Positions 36,273-45,084 are shown, counted from the first letter of the stretch. The stretch is DNA of 64,000 nt from Paenibacillus sp. LS1 (GCF_026013365.1 NZ_JAPDOE010000011.1:62001-126000), one strand, 5' to 3'. The notes: a model not told the origin generated them from the sequence alone. Numbers and translations are program-made.

Positions 36273-37166
36273 TTGTCAAAGTATAGATGTATAATTTGGG
36301 GAACTGGAATTGATTATGATATGTATATTAATTCAATTAAGTATCAGGAATTAATTGGTGATATTGAAATTGTTGGAATCACTTCGAATCAGTCAATTTA
36401 TCAAAAGGTAGATCAATTTTGTTTTATACCGAATCATGAGTTGGGAAACATTGATTTTGATATACTGATTATAGCTAGTCGTAAATTTTTTAAAGAGATT
36501 CAGAAGGGAGCCATATCGCTTGGGATAGATAATGAGAAAATTGTGAATATCAAAATTTTCTCTCTACCTAATTTTGATATAAATAAATATTTAGAAATAA
36601 AAAAATCCCAAATCAGCATTTTTTCGAACAATTGTTGGGGAGGTTTAACCTATAATCAATTAGGGATGGAGAATTATTCACCCTTTATTAATATGTTTGA
36701 AAATGAGATGGATTATTTAAAAATATTGAGTGATCCCCAAAAATATCTAAATTACGAATTGGAGTTTGAGAGATATATTTACTCAGAGGTTTCGAAAACG
36801 GAATACCCAGTATGCTATTTAAATGACGTACGTTTGCATTTTAATCACTATACTTCACTTGAAGAGGCTGTTGAAAAATGGAATAGTCGCAAGAAAAGAA
36901 TCAACTGGGATAATTTATTTATCATGATGCACACAGAGAATGCAGATGTAGCAGATCGATTTGTAGAGTTGCCTTACAGAAATAAAGTGTGTTTTGTCCC
37001 TTTTGAAACCTCCAAGGAATCTTTATTATCAATACATTATAAAAACTCTAATGAATTAAAAGAATTCCCTTTCTGGAGTATTGTAAATGGTTTGGCGACA
37101 GGGAATTATAAATTTTATGATATATTAGATTTATTATTAGGAATTAGGAATGATAAAAGAATATGA
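36273..37166 (+). CDS. DUF1919 family polysaccharide biosynthesis protein with N-terminal Rossmann-like domain
   Basis: Residues 1-100 of this 297-residue protein form another copy of the cluster's small Rossmann-like domain (YRCIIWGTGIDYDMYINSI, DFDILIIASRKFFKEIQ). Residues about 110-297 match DUF1919: FSNNCWGGLTYNQLGMENYS then PFINMFENEMDYLKIL, YPVCYLNDVRLHFNHYTSLE and KKRINWDNLFIMMHTEN. DUF1919 proteins occur in capsule and exopolysaccharide loci and are thought to modify glycans, but the reaction is unproven. The start is TTG 36273 with GAGGAG 9 bases upstream. Base composition is noticeably AT-richer than in the flanking core genes. It stands apart from the main operon. Confidence 0.78.
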   Translation: MSKYRCIIWGTGIDYDMYINSIKYQELIGDIEIVGITSNQSIYQKVDQFCFIPNHELGNIDFDILIIASRKFFKEIQKGAISLGIDNEKIVNIKIFSLPNFDINKYLEIKKSQISIFSNNCWGGLTYNQLGMENYSPFINMFENEMDYLKILSDPQKYLNYELEFERYIYSEVSKTEYPVCYLNDVRLHFNHYTSLEEAVEKWNSRKKRINWDNLFIMMHTENADVADRFVELPYRNKVCFVPFETSKESLLSIHYKNSNELKEFPFWSIVNGLATGNYKFYDILDLLLGIRNDKRI

Positions 37167-37962
37167 GTATTAATAACCTGGATGACGAACCTTTCAAATT
37201 TATGATATTATTGTTCTAATTGAAAGCACAGAGGGGTGACAAGCAGTGCTAACTTTATTTGCATTGTTTTTCGCCCCTTCTTGAGTTAGTGATAATTTTT
37301 ATGACTTGTGAACTACTACTCATGTTATTAGAGGATAACGAAGACTCAATTTTCGAGATGGATGTGAAAAAATAATCAGCTATTTGCAAATTTTTTACGG
37401 AAAAAATTATTCGGTTTTAAGAAATAGATTCAATTATATAGGATGATAGTGCTAATCCTCCTTGTGTGTATAGTTGTATGGTGGCTGTATTCTATACTAA
37501 TCTGGCCAGGAGCCCTTTTTATTTATTTTAATCGAACACAACTGCTTGGCAGCAGAGCGACTGGCGCTTACAGCTATTTCGATCTGATGATCTCAAATTC
37601 TATCAATATACGTAATCAGCTTCAGCAGGAGTTGAAGGATCATATGCTTTGAGGGGAATGGCGTGCCGATGAGAAAGCATTGCATTCATATTAAATTTAT
37701 GAGAAGGAGCATCTAATGAGCAGCAGCATTGGGGAGTTTATGTCAGGACAAATGTGCTTTATCATCGTGTCTTCAATCAGGAGGCATCGTAGATAACGAT
37801 GAATTCATTACGGAGAACAATGCGTTCATGATGTATTCTCCCATATTTCCTGAATCTTCTAATGCCTAGCTGCATGATATTCAGAGGAAGAAAAGGGGCC
37901 ACGCCAAGTGATTCGACCGTTAAAAGTGGTCATAATCATTCGGTCTCTGTTTTTACGTGAAA
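37167..37962. other. Region of decayed coding sequence
   Basis: Nearly 800 bases hold no intact gene. A 69-codon frame at 37443-37652 (MIVLILLVCIVVWWLYSIL start, one membrane segment) has a weak ribosome site. At 37716-37869 reading frames break: VLYHRVFNQEAS is cut by TAG, then another frame gives DNDEFITENNAFMMYSP and ends SSNA stop. This looks like one or two broken genes. None is recognised. Confidence 0.4.
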
Positions 37963-37996
37963 GAGCAGATTATCTTTGGGATAACCTGCTCTTTTT
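37963..37996 (+). terminator. Intrinsic terminator (bidirectional)
   Basis: AGAGCAG-A-TTATC pairs with GATAA-C-CTGCTCT around TTTGG and is followed by T-runs. It also lies directly downstream of the minus-strand gene at 38017. Confidence 0.8.
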
Positions 37997-38016
37997 CGGT
38001 TTTTTGTAAAGATCGA

Positions 38017-38229
38017 TCAATCTGCTGCAAAATGAACCATTGCACTATACAACATTTTGTTGCGAAAAGGATCAAACGTTACTTGATGCTGAACTTGCTT
38101 CACCCGCAGCATTAGTGCCTTATTAATCTCTATTCGTTCTTCGATTGCTCGCGCCAGTTCATGGAAGTCATACGCCTGCAAGCATTCGACCTTGTCTTTG
38201 ATCATATCCAGTGAAATATCCATATACAA
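38017..38229 (-). CDS. Small conserved Bacillales protein, DUF2536-like
   Basis: The 70-residue protein begins MYMDISLDMIKDKVECLQAY and continues with ELARAIEERIEINKALMLRV and a final YSAMVHFAAD. A charged helix followed by a strand ending in YSA-VHF is what I recall for the DUF2536 (YrzA-like) family of small Bacillales proteins. GGAGG lies 6 bases before a TTG at 38229; an ATG two codons later is an alternative. Function is unknown. A bidirectional terminator follows. Confidence 0.6.
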   Translation of the reverse strand: MYMDISLDMIKDKVECLQAYDFHELARAIEERIEINKALMLRVKQVQHQVTFDPFRNKMLYSAMVHFAAD

Positions 38230-38601
38230 TTCAGGCCTCCTCCAAATCTCGATTTGCAGGTTAAAAGCCTGCCGAGCTTCATTTTAGAGGAGCTTTTCCA
38301 GTTCGGCAAGAGCAATCGTGCTGAAAATCAAATGAAGACGTGATAAAATCGGGAAAGGACAATTTCGAAATCATCGAACTTTCAATATCTGAAGATCTAA
38401 TGGAAGTAATAACAGATACTGCTGTTTGAACAAAGTTACATTTGCATGGTATAAGTGAAGAAGAAGCTAGGACACCATAATGTGAATTGCAACGAAACTG
38501 CGAATGATCATGTAAATGATAGGCAAGCAGATGCATGAGTTACGAGTTTTACTATTAATGAGGACATAGACTGTCCTGGAATGTATAGAGGAGTTTTAGA
38601 G
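38230..38601. other. Intergenic region with relict frames
   Basis: On the plus strand about 38330-38430 reads DNFEIIELSISEDLMEVITD then stop, and further on LHLHGISEEEARTP then stop in another frame. Both look like decayed protein ends. No start or ribosome site is present. The promoter of the dihydrouridine synthase gene must lie at the end of this stretch. Confidence 0.35.
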
Positions 38602-39594
38602 ATGACAAAGGAAAACTTTTGGCGTGAATTGCCACGACCATTTTTTATACTGGCACCGATGGAAGATGTGACGGATGTCGTGTTTCGGCATGTCATAAGT
38701 GAAGCGGGAAGACCGGATGTGTTTTTTACGGAGTTTGCGAATACAGAGAGTTATTGTCACCCGGAGGGGCACCATAGTGTGCGTGGGCGTTTGACGTTTA
38801 CAGCGGATGAACAGCCGATTGTGGCTCATATCTGGGGAGATAAACCGGAATTCTTTCGTGAGATGAGTATCGGTATGGCGAAAGAAGGCTTTAAAGGGAT
38901 CGATATCAATATGGGTTGCCCTGTAGCGAATGTAGCCGAGAATGGAAAAGGAAGCGGACTGATCTGTCGTCCGGAAACCGCAGCCGATATCATTCAAGCA
39001 GCTAAAGCCGGAGGATTGCCTGTTAGTGTAAAAACAAGACTTGGCTTTACCGCTGTAGACGAATGGCGTGACTGGTTAACCCATATTTTGCAACAGGACA
39101 TTGTGAATCTGTCCATTCACCTGCGAACGAGAGAAGAAATGAGCAAAGTAGATGCTCACTGGGAACTGATTCCGGAGATTAAAAAGCTTCGTGATGAGAT
39201 CGCGCCGAATACACTGCTGACGATTAATGGGGATATTCCTGACCGTGAGACAGGCCTCCGACTAGCTGAGCAATATGGTGTGGATGGTATTATGATTGGA
39301 CGCGGTATTTTCCAGAATCCGTTTGCTTTTGAGAAGGAGCCGAAGGAACATAGCAGTGAGGAATTGCTTGATCTGCTACGGCTGCATTTGGATCTTCATG
39401 ATCAATATTCAGGACAGGAGCCACGTTCGTTCAGTGCGCTTGCCCGTTTCTTTAAAGTCTATGTCCGTGGCTTCCGCGGGGCTAGTGAGCTGAGAAACAG
39501 CTTGATGAATGCCAAGTCGACAAGTGAAGTTCGTACGTTGCTTAATGAATTTGGGAGTAAGGATCAAGATGAGGCGGAGGAACGTGGGATTTAA
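38602..39594 (+). CDS. tRNA-dihydrouridine synthase
   Basis: This 330-residue FMN enzyme reduces uridines in tRNA D-loops with NADPH. The TIM-barrel signatures are [31 protein letters not shown] with the catalytic Cys, [10 protein letters not shown] for the phosphate/FMN site, NGDI and [17 protein letters not shown]. Its size and the C-terminal helical RNA-binding part fit the family. AGAGGAG lies 8 bases before the ATG at 38602; an upstream in-frame ATG at 38581 precedes that site and is rejected. Which of the Dus paralogues it represents cannot be told. Confidence 0.93.
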   Translation: MTKENFWRELPRPFFILAPMEDVTDVVFRHVISEAGRPDVFFTEFANTESYCHPEGHHSVRGRLTFTADEQPIVAHIWGDKPEFFREMSIGMAKEGFKGIDINMGCPVANVAENGKGSGLICRPETAADIIQAAKAGGLPVSVKTRLGFTAVDEWRDWLTHILQQDIVNLSIHLRTREEMSKVDAHWELIPEIKKLRDEIAPNTLLTINGDIPDRETGLRLAEQYGVDGIMIGRGIFQNPFAFEKEPKEHSSEELLDLLRLHLDLHDQYSGQEPRSFSALARFFKVYVRGFRGASELRNSLMNAKSTSEVRTLLNEFGSKDQDEAEERGI

Positions 39595-39633
39595 GTTTCC
39601 GAGTTTGGAGAAAAAATGAAAATTGATTGATAT

Positions 39634-39699
39634 ACACCCCTTAGAAAGACATTGAGATAAGCCCTTGGTTTATCCGATGAGATTCTAGGGGGTGTTTTC
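39634..39699 (+). terminator. Long hairpin with T-run downstream of dus
   Basis: ACACCCCTTAGAA (39634-39646) pairs with TTCTAGGGGGTGT (39683-39695) with one mismatch. The loop is long (36 bases) and TTTTC follows. A terminator is likely, though the long loop is unusual. Confidence 0.5.
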
Positions 39700-39748
39700 A
39701 TGATGAGACCCGCAGATACAAACCGAATAAACATGTTATCTTCAATAA

Positions 39749-39763
39749 TGATATTGATAATCA
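39749..39763. promoter_or_regulatory. Candidate Fur box
   Basis: TGATATTGATAATCA matches the 7-1-7 Fur consensus (TGATAAT, one base, ATTATCA) at 12 of 14 positions. It lies 55 bases upstream of the AraC/siderophore-transport operon, where iron repression is expected. Confidence 0.7.
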
Positions 39764-39817
39764 AACTCATTTAGAATACGATCTATATTAAAATGTGATT
39801 TGAAGGAGTGAAGATAG

Positions 39818-41827
39818 ATGCATGAAGAACCGAGCTTAACCGATTATTTCACCAATGAAATGATTGAGAAGATTGCTCGATTATGGTCACACACTCCCAT
39901 TTCATTAATAGACGTTCGCAGTAAATGGGTCTATCCGAATCGTCCTATCGAAAATTATCGAATGCCTAGCAGCATGCTGGTTTATGCATATGGTGGACTC
40001 GCGGATGTAAAACTTAATCATATTCATTACAGCATGAATCGTTTTGGAATTTTTCATGGAGGCAAGGGAGCAGAATTAAGTATTTCGCCTTCAGATTCAC
40101 AGATTCATACGATCATGGTTCTTTACAAACCGGAGCCGCCTTCCTTCTATAAGAAAGAAATAATTCGGTTATTGGAACAGATTGATCCATTTATACAGCT
40201 GTACGGGTACGTTCCCCAAAACCCGATACAGTTCCAAGACAAATTCCAGCAGATGTTGGATAGTTGGCAACGTATAACGGCAATGAACCAATTTCGTGCC
40301 AAAAATCTGCTATATCAAATTATTCACGATATTTATAAGGATATGCAAACGGAAGGTGTGCATTATCTTCAACCCGATCCGGTCAATTCGGCCAAACAAT
40401 ATCTTAATGAACACTACAGAGAACCAATTTTGTTTCAGGAAATAGCCGATATGTTTTCCATTAGTAATGGCCAACTGACTCGTTTGTTCAAAAAAAAGGA
40501 AGGCATAGGATTGCAAGAGTATCTGATTCAAAAGCGGCTTGAAGTAGCGCGAACTCTTCTGACCAATACGGAATCGACAATCAAGGAAATTGCTCTGGGT
40601 TGTGGTTTTATTGATGAGAAGAACCTGTTTCGTATGTTTAGAAAGCATTACAAGATGACCCCTAACGATTATCGGAAAATAAAAGCACCAGGCATGCCGG
40701 ATTATGGTATTGATAATAATTCTCACCGTTTATACAATGAGGAAGGGCTAGACAACCTAGCCAAAATACATAGTGACGGGGAGTTAACCATGTTTGGACA
40801 AACAAGAAGCAAGGAAATGATAATGGCGGCGATGATGAGCTTGATGTTGTTGTTATCAGCGTGCTCGGGTGCTGTACCGGCCAATAACGGAGCCACAGCA
40901 AGTGAGACACCGACGCAGACGCAACAGGTACAATCATCGGCAAGTGCGGAGACGAAGGTAGCCGAGTCCACTCCGAAGACAAGGACGGTCAACACGATTA
41001 TGGGGGAAATAGAAGTTCCATCTAATCCTGAGCGAGTAGTCGTGAATTGGTACGCTGGAGATGCGGTTACTTTAGGCTTAAATATTGTAGGTACAACGGT
41101 GGGGCAGAGTACAGAAAGTTCTTACAACAAGCTTCCTTATTGGGATGAGCTATCCAAATATACGTTCATTGAAAAGTGGGAACCGGAAGACGTAATGGCA
41201 CTTGAACCAGATTTGATCATTACGCATAAGGAAGAGGACTTCGATAAATTCAGAAATATTGCTCCGGTGCTTGTGATTTCAGGTAATGAAATGACACCAA
41301 CAGAGAGATTGCAGTTTCTAGGAGAAGCGACTGGACGTGGAGAGATTGCGACTCAAGTGTTGGATAACTTCGAGACCAGGCTAACTGCTGCCAAACAATT
41401 GATAAACAGCGATCGATTCAAAGACCAGACGTTTACTATTAATCAGGATTGGGGTTCAACCGGATCGTGGGCTGGCATTGGATTTGAAAGCGAGTCTCGT
41501 GGCGGAACGCTTCTATACAATTTCCTGGGAACAAAATTACCGGATAACGTGCAGGCCCTGCTCGACAAATCGGGGGATGATTATGCCATCCTTAGTTATG
41601 AAGTTGCCCATGAGTATTTTGGTGACTATGTATTATGGTTCGAATCTCCGGGCAAAGAATCGGAATATCAAAAGACAGAAATATGGAACAGTATTCCAGC
41701 CGTTGCCAATCATAAAATTGCAATTATTCCGGCAGAGGAATATGGGCTATTCTTTTTCTCCGACGTAGCTGCCATGACTGCGCAACTGGATTATATCACG
41801 AACCTTCTGCAATCATTAGAAGGCTAA
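39818..41827 (+). CDS. AraC-family regulator read through in frame into an iron-siderophore binding lipoprotein
   Basis: One open frame of 669 codons covers two functions. Residues 1-185 form a ligand-sensing part. About 187-288 is the AraC double helix-turn-helix (REPILFQEIADMFSISNGQL, TIKEIALGCGFIDEKNLFRM, FRKHYKMTPNDYRK). About 365-669 is a FecB/FhuD-type periplasmic-binding domain (SNPERVVVNWYAGDAVTLGL, KWEPEDVMALEPDLIITHKE). A lipoprotein signal lies between them. Bacillus Btr is a known AraC/binding-protein fusion, but without an internal signal peptide. AAGGAG precedes the ATG and a Fur-like box lies upstream. Full-length product, separate lipoprotein, or both, are possible. Confidence 0.82.
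   Translation: MHEEPSLTDYFTNEMIEKIARLWSHTPISLIDVRSKWVYPNRPIENYRMPSSMLVYAYGGLADVKLNHIHYSMNRFGIFHGGKGAELSISPSDSQIHTIMVLYKPEPPSFYKKEIIRLLEQIDPFIQLYGYVPQNPIQFQDKFQQMLDSWQRITAMNQFRAKNLLYQIIHDIYKDMQTEGVHYLQPDPVNSAKQYLNEHYREPILFQEIADMFSISNGQLTRLFKKKEGIGLQEYLIQKRLEVARTLLTNTESTIKEIALGCGFIDEKNLFRMFRKHYKMTPNDYRKIKAPGMPDYGIDNNSHRLYNEEGLDNLAKIHSDGELTMFGQTRSKEMIMAAMMSLMLLLSACSGAVPANNGATASETPTQTQQVQSSASAETKVAESTPKTRTVNTIMGEIEVPSNPERVVVNWYAGDAVTLGLNIVGTTVGQSTESSYNKLPYWDELSKYTFIEKWEPEDVMALEPDLIITHKEEDFDKFRNIAPVLVISGNEMTPTERLQFLGEATGRGEIATQVLDNFETRLTAAKQLINSDRFKDQTFTINQDWGSTGSWAGIGFESESRGGTLLYNFLGTKLPDNVQALLDKSGDDYAILSYEVAHEYFGDYVLWFESPGKESEYQKTEIWNSIPAVANHKIAIIPAEEYGLFFFSDVAAMTAQLDYITNLLQSLEG
40790..41827 (+). 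CDS. Iron-siderophore ABC transporter substrate-binding lipoprotein (nested start)
   Basis: Inside the AraC frame, GGGGAG followed by 6 bases precedes ATG 40790. The 345 residues from there start MFGQTRSKEMIMAAMMSLML and reach the lipobox LLSAC with Cys 25, then a Ser/Thr/Gln-rich linker and a complete FecB-type binding domain. This is the normal size and layout of a Gram-positive siderophore-binding lipoprotein. I therefore think this product is made independently, and that loss of the stop of the araC gene created the longer frame. The two FecCD permease genes follow directly. Confidence 0.75.
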   Translation: MFGQTRSKEMIMAAMMSLMLLLSACSGAVPANNGATASETPTQTQQVQSSASAETKVAESTPKTRTVNTIMGEIEVPSNPERVVVNWYAGDAVTLGLNIVGTTVGQSTESSYNKLPYWDELSKYTFIEKWEPEDVMALEPDLIITHKEEDFDKFRNIAPVLVISGNEMTPTERLQFLGEATGRGEIATQVLDNFETRLTAAKQLINSDRFKDQTFTINQDWGSTGSWAGIGFESESRGGTLLYNFLGTKLPDNVQALLDKSGDDYAILSYEVAHEYFGDYVLWFESPGKESEYQKTEIWNSIPAVANHKIAIIPAEEYGLFFFSDVAAMTAQLDYITNLLQSLEG

Positions 41828-41828
41828 T

Positions 41829-42857
41829 ATGGAAGCCAGTCGATCTTCCGCTTCTCTGCTCTCCAAAAGTCGACTCCTGTTGTACACAATAACAGGAGTC
41901 ATCCTTCTAATTATCATGTCATTTCTCTCTATTTCTCTGGGTGCGGCAGATATGCAATTTTCAACTGCTTGGGGAGCCGTTTTTGACTTTGATGCTGCAA
42001 TTACAGAGCACCAGATTGTAAGAACGTTCCGAGTGCCTCGAACCTTTGCAGACATTATAGTCGGCAGCAGTCTTGCCCTTTGCGGTGCGATCATGCAGGG
42101 AACGACGCGTAATCCATTGGCGGACTCGGGACTGATGGGGATTAGTTCCGGCGCGGTGTTTGCCATAGCGCTGAGCATGGCCTTTTTCCCGACTTCTACT
42201 TATGGTGTGACCATGTTGTTTGCTTGTATGGGGGCAGCTATTACAACGGGACTGACATATTTTATTGCTTCAGTCGGCAAGCGCGGAATGACTCCCCAAC
42301 GATTGGTACTGGGAGGAATGTCCATTTCGATGCTGTTTGGTGCATTCTCCCAATTTATTGCAATCAGATACCAATTGGGAGAATCACTGGCATTTTGGAC
42401 GGCAGGAGGAACAGCAGGAGCAACGTGGAGTGAAGTCATGTTTGTTACTCCTGTTTTTCTGGTAGGTGTCATTGCGTCCATTGTGTTGTCCCCATTCGTA
42501 GCTGCCATGAGTTTAGGAGAAGAGGTAGCCTCTGGATTGGGATTGAAAACCAGATATATTCTACTAATGTCAACGATTGTAGTGCTTGTTCTAACGGGGT
42601 TGTCGGTTATCGTAGTAGGCCCTGTCGGATTTGTCGGCCTGATAACCCCACATATTGTCCGAGGGCTAGTTGGTGTGGACTATCGTTATATCATTCCGGT
42701 ATCGGGCATATACGGTGCGCTCTTGACTGTTTCAGCGGATCTGGCAGGTCGTCTGATCAATAAGCCATATGAAACGCCGATTGGCGTCACATTTGCTGTA
42801 ATTGGTGTTCCCTACTTTCTCTACCTGGTTCGCAAGCAGAGGAGGGAGATTCAATGA
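41829..42857 (+). CDS. FecCD-family iron-siderophore permease (first subunit)
   Basis: The 342-residue membrane protein has about 9-10 hydrophobic segments and FecCD signatures: RTFRVPRTFADIIVGSSLAL, CGAIMQGTTRNPLADSGLMG, and GPVGFVGLITPHIVRGLVG near the ATPase-contacting loop. It starts one base after the stop of the binding protein and overlaps the next permease by 4 bases. It forms the heterodimeric channel that moves ferric siderophore inward. Confidence 0.94.
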   Translation: MEASRSSASLLSKSRLLLYTITGVILLIIMSFLSISLGAADMQFSTAWGAVFDFDAAITEHQIVRTFRVPRTFADIIVGSSLALCGAIMQGTTRNPLADSGLMGISSGAVFAIALSMAFFPTSTYGVTMLFACMGAAITTGLTYFIASVGKRGMTPQRLVLGGMSISMLFGAFSQFIAIRYQLGESLAFWTAGGTAGATWSEVMFVTPVFLVGVIASIVLSPFVAAMSLGEEVASGLGLKTRYILLMSTIVVLVLTGLSVIVVGPVGFVGLITPHIVRGLVGVDYRYIIPVSGIYGALLTVSADLAGRLINKPYETPIGVTFAVIGVPYFLYLVRKQRREIQ

Positions 42858-43867
42858 AAGCACGCCGATCCCCTGCCGTGAGAGCTGTCATCATGATGCT
42901 GACCACGTCGATTATCATTCTTGTCATTGCATTGATTAGCATCAATTCAGGAAAGATGAATCTGACGCCGATTGAAGTATGGCAAGTGTTCATTGGTCAA
43001 GGAACAGATCAACAGAACATGATTGTATATGAATTTCGTCTTCCTCGTATTGTGCTGGCGGTCATTGTCGGTATAGGAATGGGAGTCTCAGGCTGTGTAA
43101 TGCAAACATTGCTGCGAAACGATATGGCTAGTCCCGGTACGCTGGGGATTAATTCTGGAACAGGACTGTTTGTCCTGATTTTCGTGGTGATTTTCTCCGT
43201 GCAAGGTGTTTCTTCTGCGATTGTTTTACCGCTACTAGCATTCGTCGGCGGGATGACAGCAGCTATTTTAATTTTTGTTTTGGCTTATCGGCGTGGAAAG
43301 GATATTTCTCCTACTTCATTGATTTTAACTGGTGTGGCTTTGGCAAGCGGCTATAGCGCATTTACGATCATGTTGACGCTTAAGCTAGATCATACTCAGA
43401 TGGATTTTATGGTTCGCTGGTTTGCAGGGGAACTGTGGGGAGATGATTGGAGATATTTGCGTGTCTTAGTCCCATGGACCCTCATCCTGTGTTTGTATGT
43501 TTTCTACAAATCCCGGGTGCTTAATGCGTTGAAACTTGGTGATTCATTGGGCAAGGGACTTGGAGTGGCTGTAAAACCCGAGTTTATAGGTTTAGCGGTT
43601 GCGGCGGTTGCCTTATCTTCAGCAAGTGTTTCACTTGGCGGAAACTTTTTCTTTGTTGGACTGATTGCTCCTCATATTTCCAGAAGATTGGTAGGTCACA
43701 ATCATAAGTTTTTGGTACCAACCTCTTGTCTGACTGGAGCCATGATCGTATTGTTGGCGGACACAATCAGCCGTACGATCAGCTTCGGTGTAAGTATTCC
43801 GACAGGAATTTTAATTACGATCTTGAGCACTCCATATTTTTTGTATTTGTTGTCAAAAGCAAATTGA
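42854..43867 (+). CDS. FecCD-family iron-siderophore permease (second subunit)
   Basis: The 337-residue permease has the same family marks: YEFRLPRIVLAVIVGIGMGV, SGCVMQTLLRNDMASPGTLG, GGNFFFVGLIAPHISRRLVG. The GGAG site lies inside the end of the upstream gene and the start overlaps it (ATGA). No ABC ATPase follows; the transporter must borrow one encoded elsewhere, as siderophore systems of Bacillus do with a shared FhuC/YusV-type ATPase. Confidence 0.94.
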   Translation: MKARRSPAVRAVIMMLTTSIIILVIALISINSGKMNLTPIEVWQVFIGQGTDQQNMIVYEFRLPRIVLAVIVGIGMGVSGCVMQTLLRNDMASPGTLGINSGTGLFVLIFVVIFSVQGVSSAIVLPLLAFVGGMTAAILIFVLAYRRGKDISPTSLILTGVALASGYSAFTIMLTLKLDHTQMDFMVRWFAGELWGDDWRYLRVLVPWTLILCLYVFYKSRVLNALKLGDSLGKGLGVAVKPEFIGLAVAAVALSSASVSLGGNFFFVGLIAPHISRRLVGHNHKFLVPTSCLTGAMIVLLADTISRTISFGVSIPTGILITILSTPYFLYLLSKAN

Positions 43868-43884
43868 GTAGAGGAGGAATAGTC

Positions 43885-44931
43885 TTGGATGAACTTTATG
43901 ATCTTACCATCATTGGCGGTGGACCAGCTGGTCTCTATGCTGCCTTCTATAGCGGAATGCGAGATATGAAAACCAAAATTATTGAGGCTAATGATGAATT
44001 GGGTGGCGTATTGCGTACGTTCCCGGAAAAAATGATCTGGGATGTCGGCGGCACTACGCCGATTCGCGGCGAAGAATTAATTCGCAGGACGATTGAACAG
44101 AGCCAGACCTTTCAGCCGACCATTGTATTGGGACAAAAAATAACCAACTTCGAGCGGCTGGAAGGTGGCACAATTCGTCTATACACTGAGACAGGCGAAC
44201 AGCATCACACCAAAACGGTACTACTCGCCGTAGGTTACGGCATACCTAAGCCAGTTAAACTCGAATTGGAAGGTGTAGAACGTTTTGAAGTAAATAATCT
44301 GTTCTATACAGTGACCCAAATGGATTATTTTCGGAATAAGCGTGTCCTCATATCCGGGGGTGGCGATACAGCGGTGGATTGGGCGAATGAGTTGGAGGGG
44401 ATCGCAGCCGAAGTTACTATAGTTCATAGACGTAACCAATTTGGTGGTCACGAACAGCCTGTTAAACAAATGCTGGAGTCTTCAGTCAGGGTATACACAC
44501 CACATACCATTTCCGGTCTACATGCGAATGCTGCTGGGGATGCCATAGAGTACGTGACGATATCTCGTTTAGATGAGAACGGGGAGATGGAGAATGAGAA
44601 AGAACGAATTGTCGTGGATGCAGTTATTGTAAACCATGGTACACGTAGTGATTGGGGAGATCTTGGTGGTTGGGAGATGGATCGAGGCGAGTGGAACAAG
44701 TTCAAAGTAAATGACAGAATGGAAACCAGTTTGCCCGGTTTTTACTGTGCGGGAGATGCTGCGGGTTATGCAGCAAAGATTGGTTTAATTGCTACGGCAT
44801 TCAGCGACTCCATTATCGCGGTCAACCAAGCCAAAGCCTATATTGATCCAACTGCCAAAAGAATGGCGTCGGTTTCTTCACATAGCGATGTATTTTATGA
44901 GTGGAATAAGGCGCTTCAGGAAAATAAGTAA
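43885..44931 (+). CDS. Ferredoxin/flavodoxin-NADP reductase (YumC-like, thioredoxin-reductase fold)
   Basis: The 348-residue FAD enzyme starts YDLTIIGGGPAGLYAAFYSG, with the NADPH-binding RVLISGGGDTAVDWANELEG in the middle and YCAGDAAGYAAKIGLIATAF at the C-terminal FAD site. The thioredoxin reductase CxxC is absent, as expected for the YumC type. GAGGAGGAAT lies before TTG 43885; a longer frame to 43726 overlaps the permease and is rejected. Last in the siderophore operon, it likely supplies electrons for reducing ferric siderophore after uptake; this is inference from context. Confidence 0.9.
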   Translation: MDELYDLTIIGGGPAGLYAAFYSGMRDMKTKIIEANDELGGVLRTFPEKMIWDVGGTTPIRGEELIRRTIEQSQTFQPTIVLGQKITNFERLEGGTIRLYTETGEQHHTKTVLLAVGYGIPKPVKLELEGVERFEVNNLFYTVTQMDYFRNKRVLISGGGDTAVDWANELEGIAAEVTIVHRRNQFGGHEQPVKQMLESSVRVYTPHTISGLHANAAGDAIEYVTISRLDENGEMENEKERIVVDAVIVNHGTRSDWGDLGGWEMDRGEWNKFKVNDRMETSLPGFYCAGDAAGYAAKIGLIATAFSDSIIAVNQAKAYIDPTAKRMASVSSHSDVFYEWNKALQENK

Positions 44932-44942
44932 CATTTGTGAAA

Positions 44943-44969
44943 AACATAGCCGATCAGGCTGTGTTTTTT
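44943..44969 (+). terminator. Intrinsic terminator of siderophore operon
   Basis: ACATAGCC and GGCTGTGT (one G-U pair) enclose GATCA and are followed by six T. Confidence 0.85.
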
Positions 44970-45001
44970 ATGTTGTGGCGACTAATAGTAGATGACAGAA
45001 C

Positions 45002-45084
45002 AACCTTCTAATCGTTATTCTCCCCAGATTTGATCGATTCCCTTTTCTAAAGGGGGAAATCTGAGGAGAGATGAAAAGAAGGTT
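45002..45084. repeat. Long imperfect inverted repeat
   Basis: AACCTTCT (45002-45009) pairs with AGAAGGTT (45077-45084), and CTCCCCAGATTT (45020-45031) with AAATCTGAGGAG (45057-45068), with CCTTT/AAAGG near the tip. The result is a long bulged hairpin between convergent operons. There is no T-run. Role is unknown. Confidence 0.55.

Noticed and set aside
43726-43884. Longer start for the NADP reductase
   Set aside because: It would overlap the permease by 140 bases; GAGGAGG directly before TTG 43885 and the immediate FAD motif fix the start.
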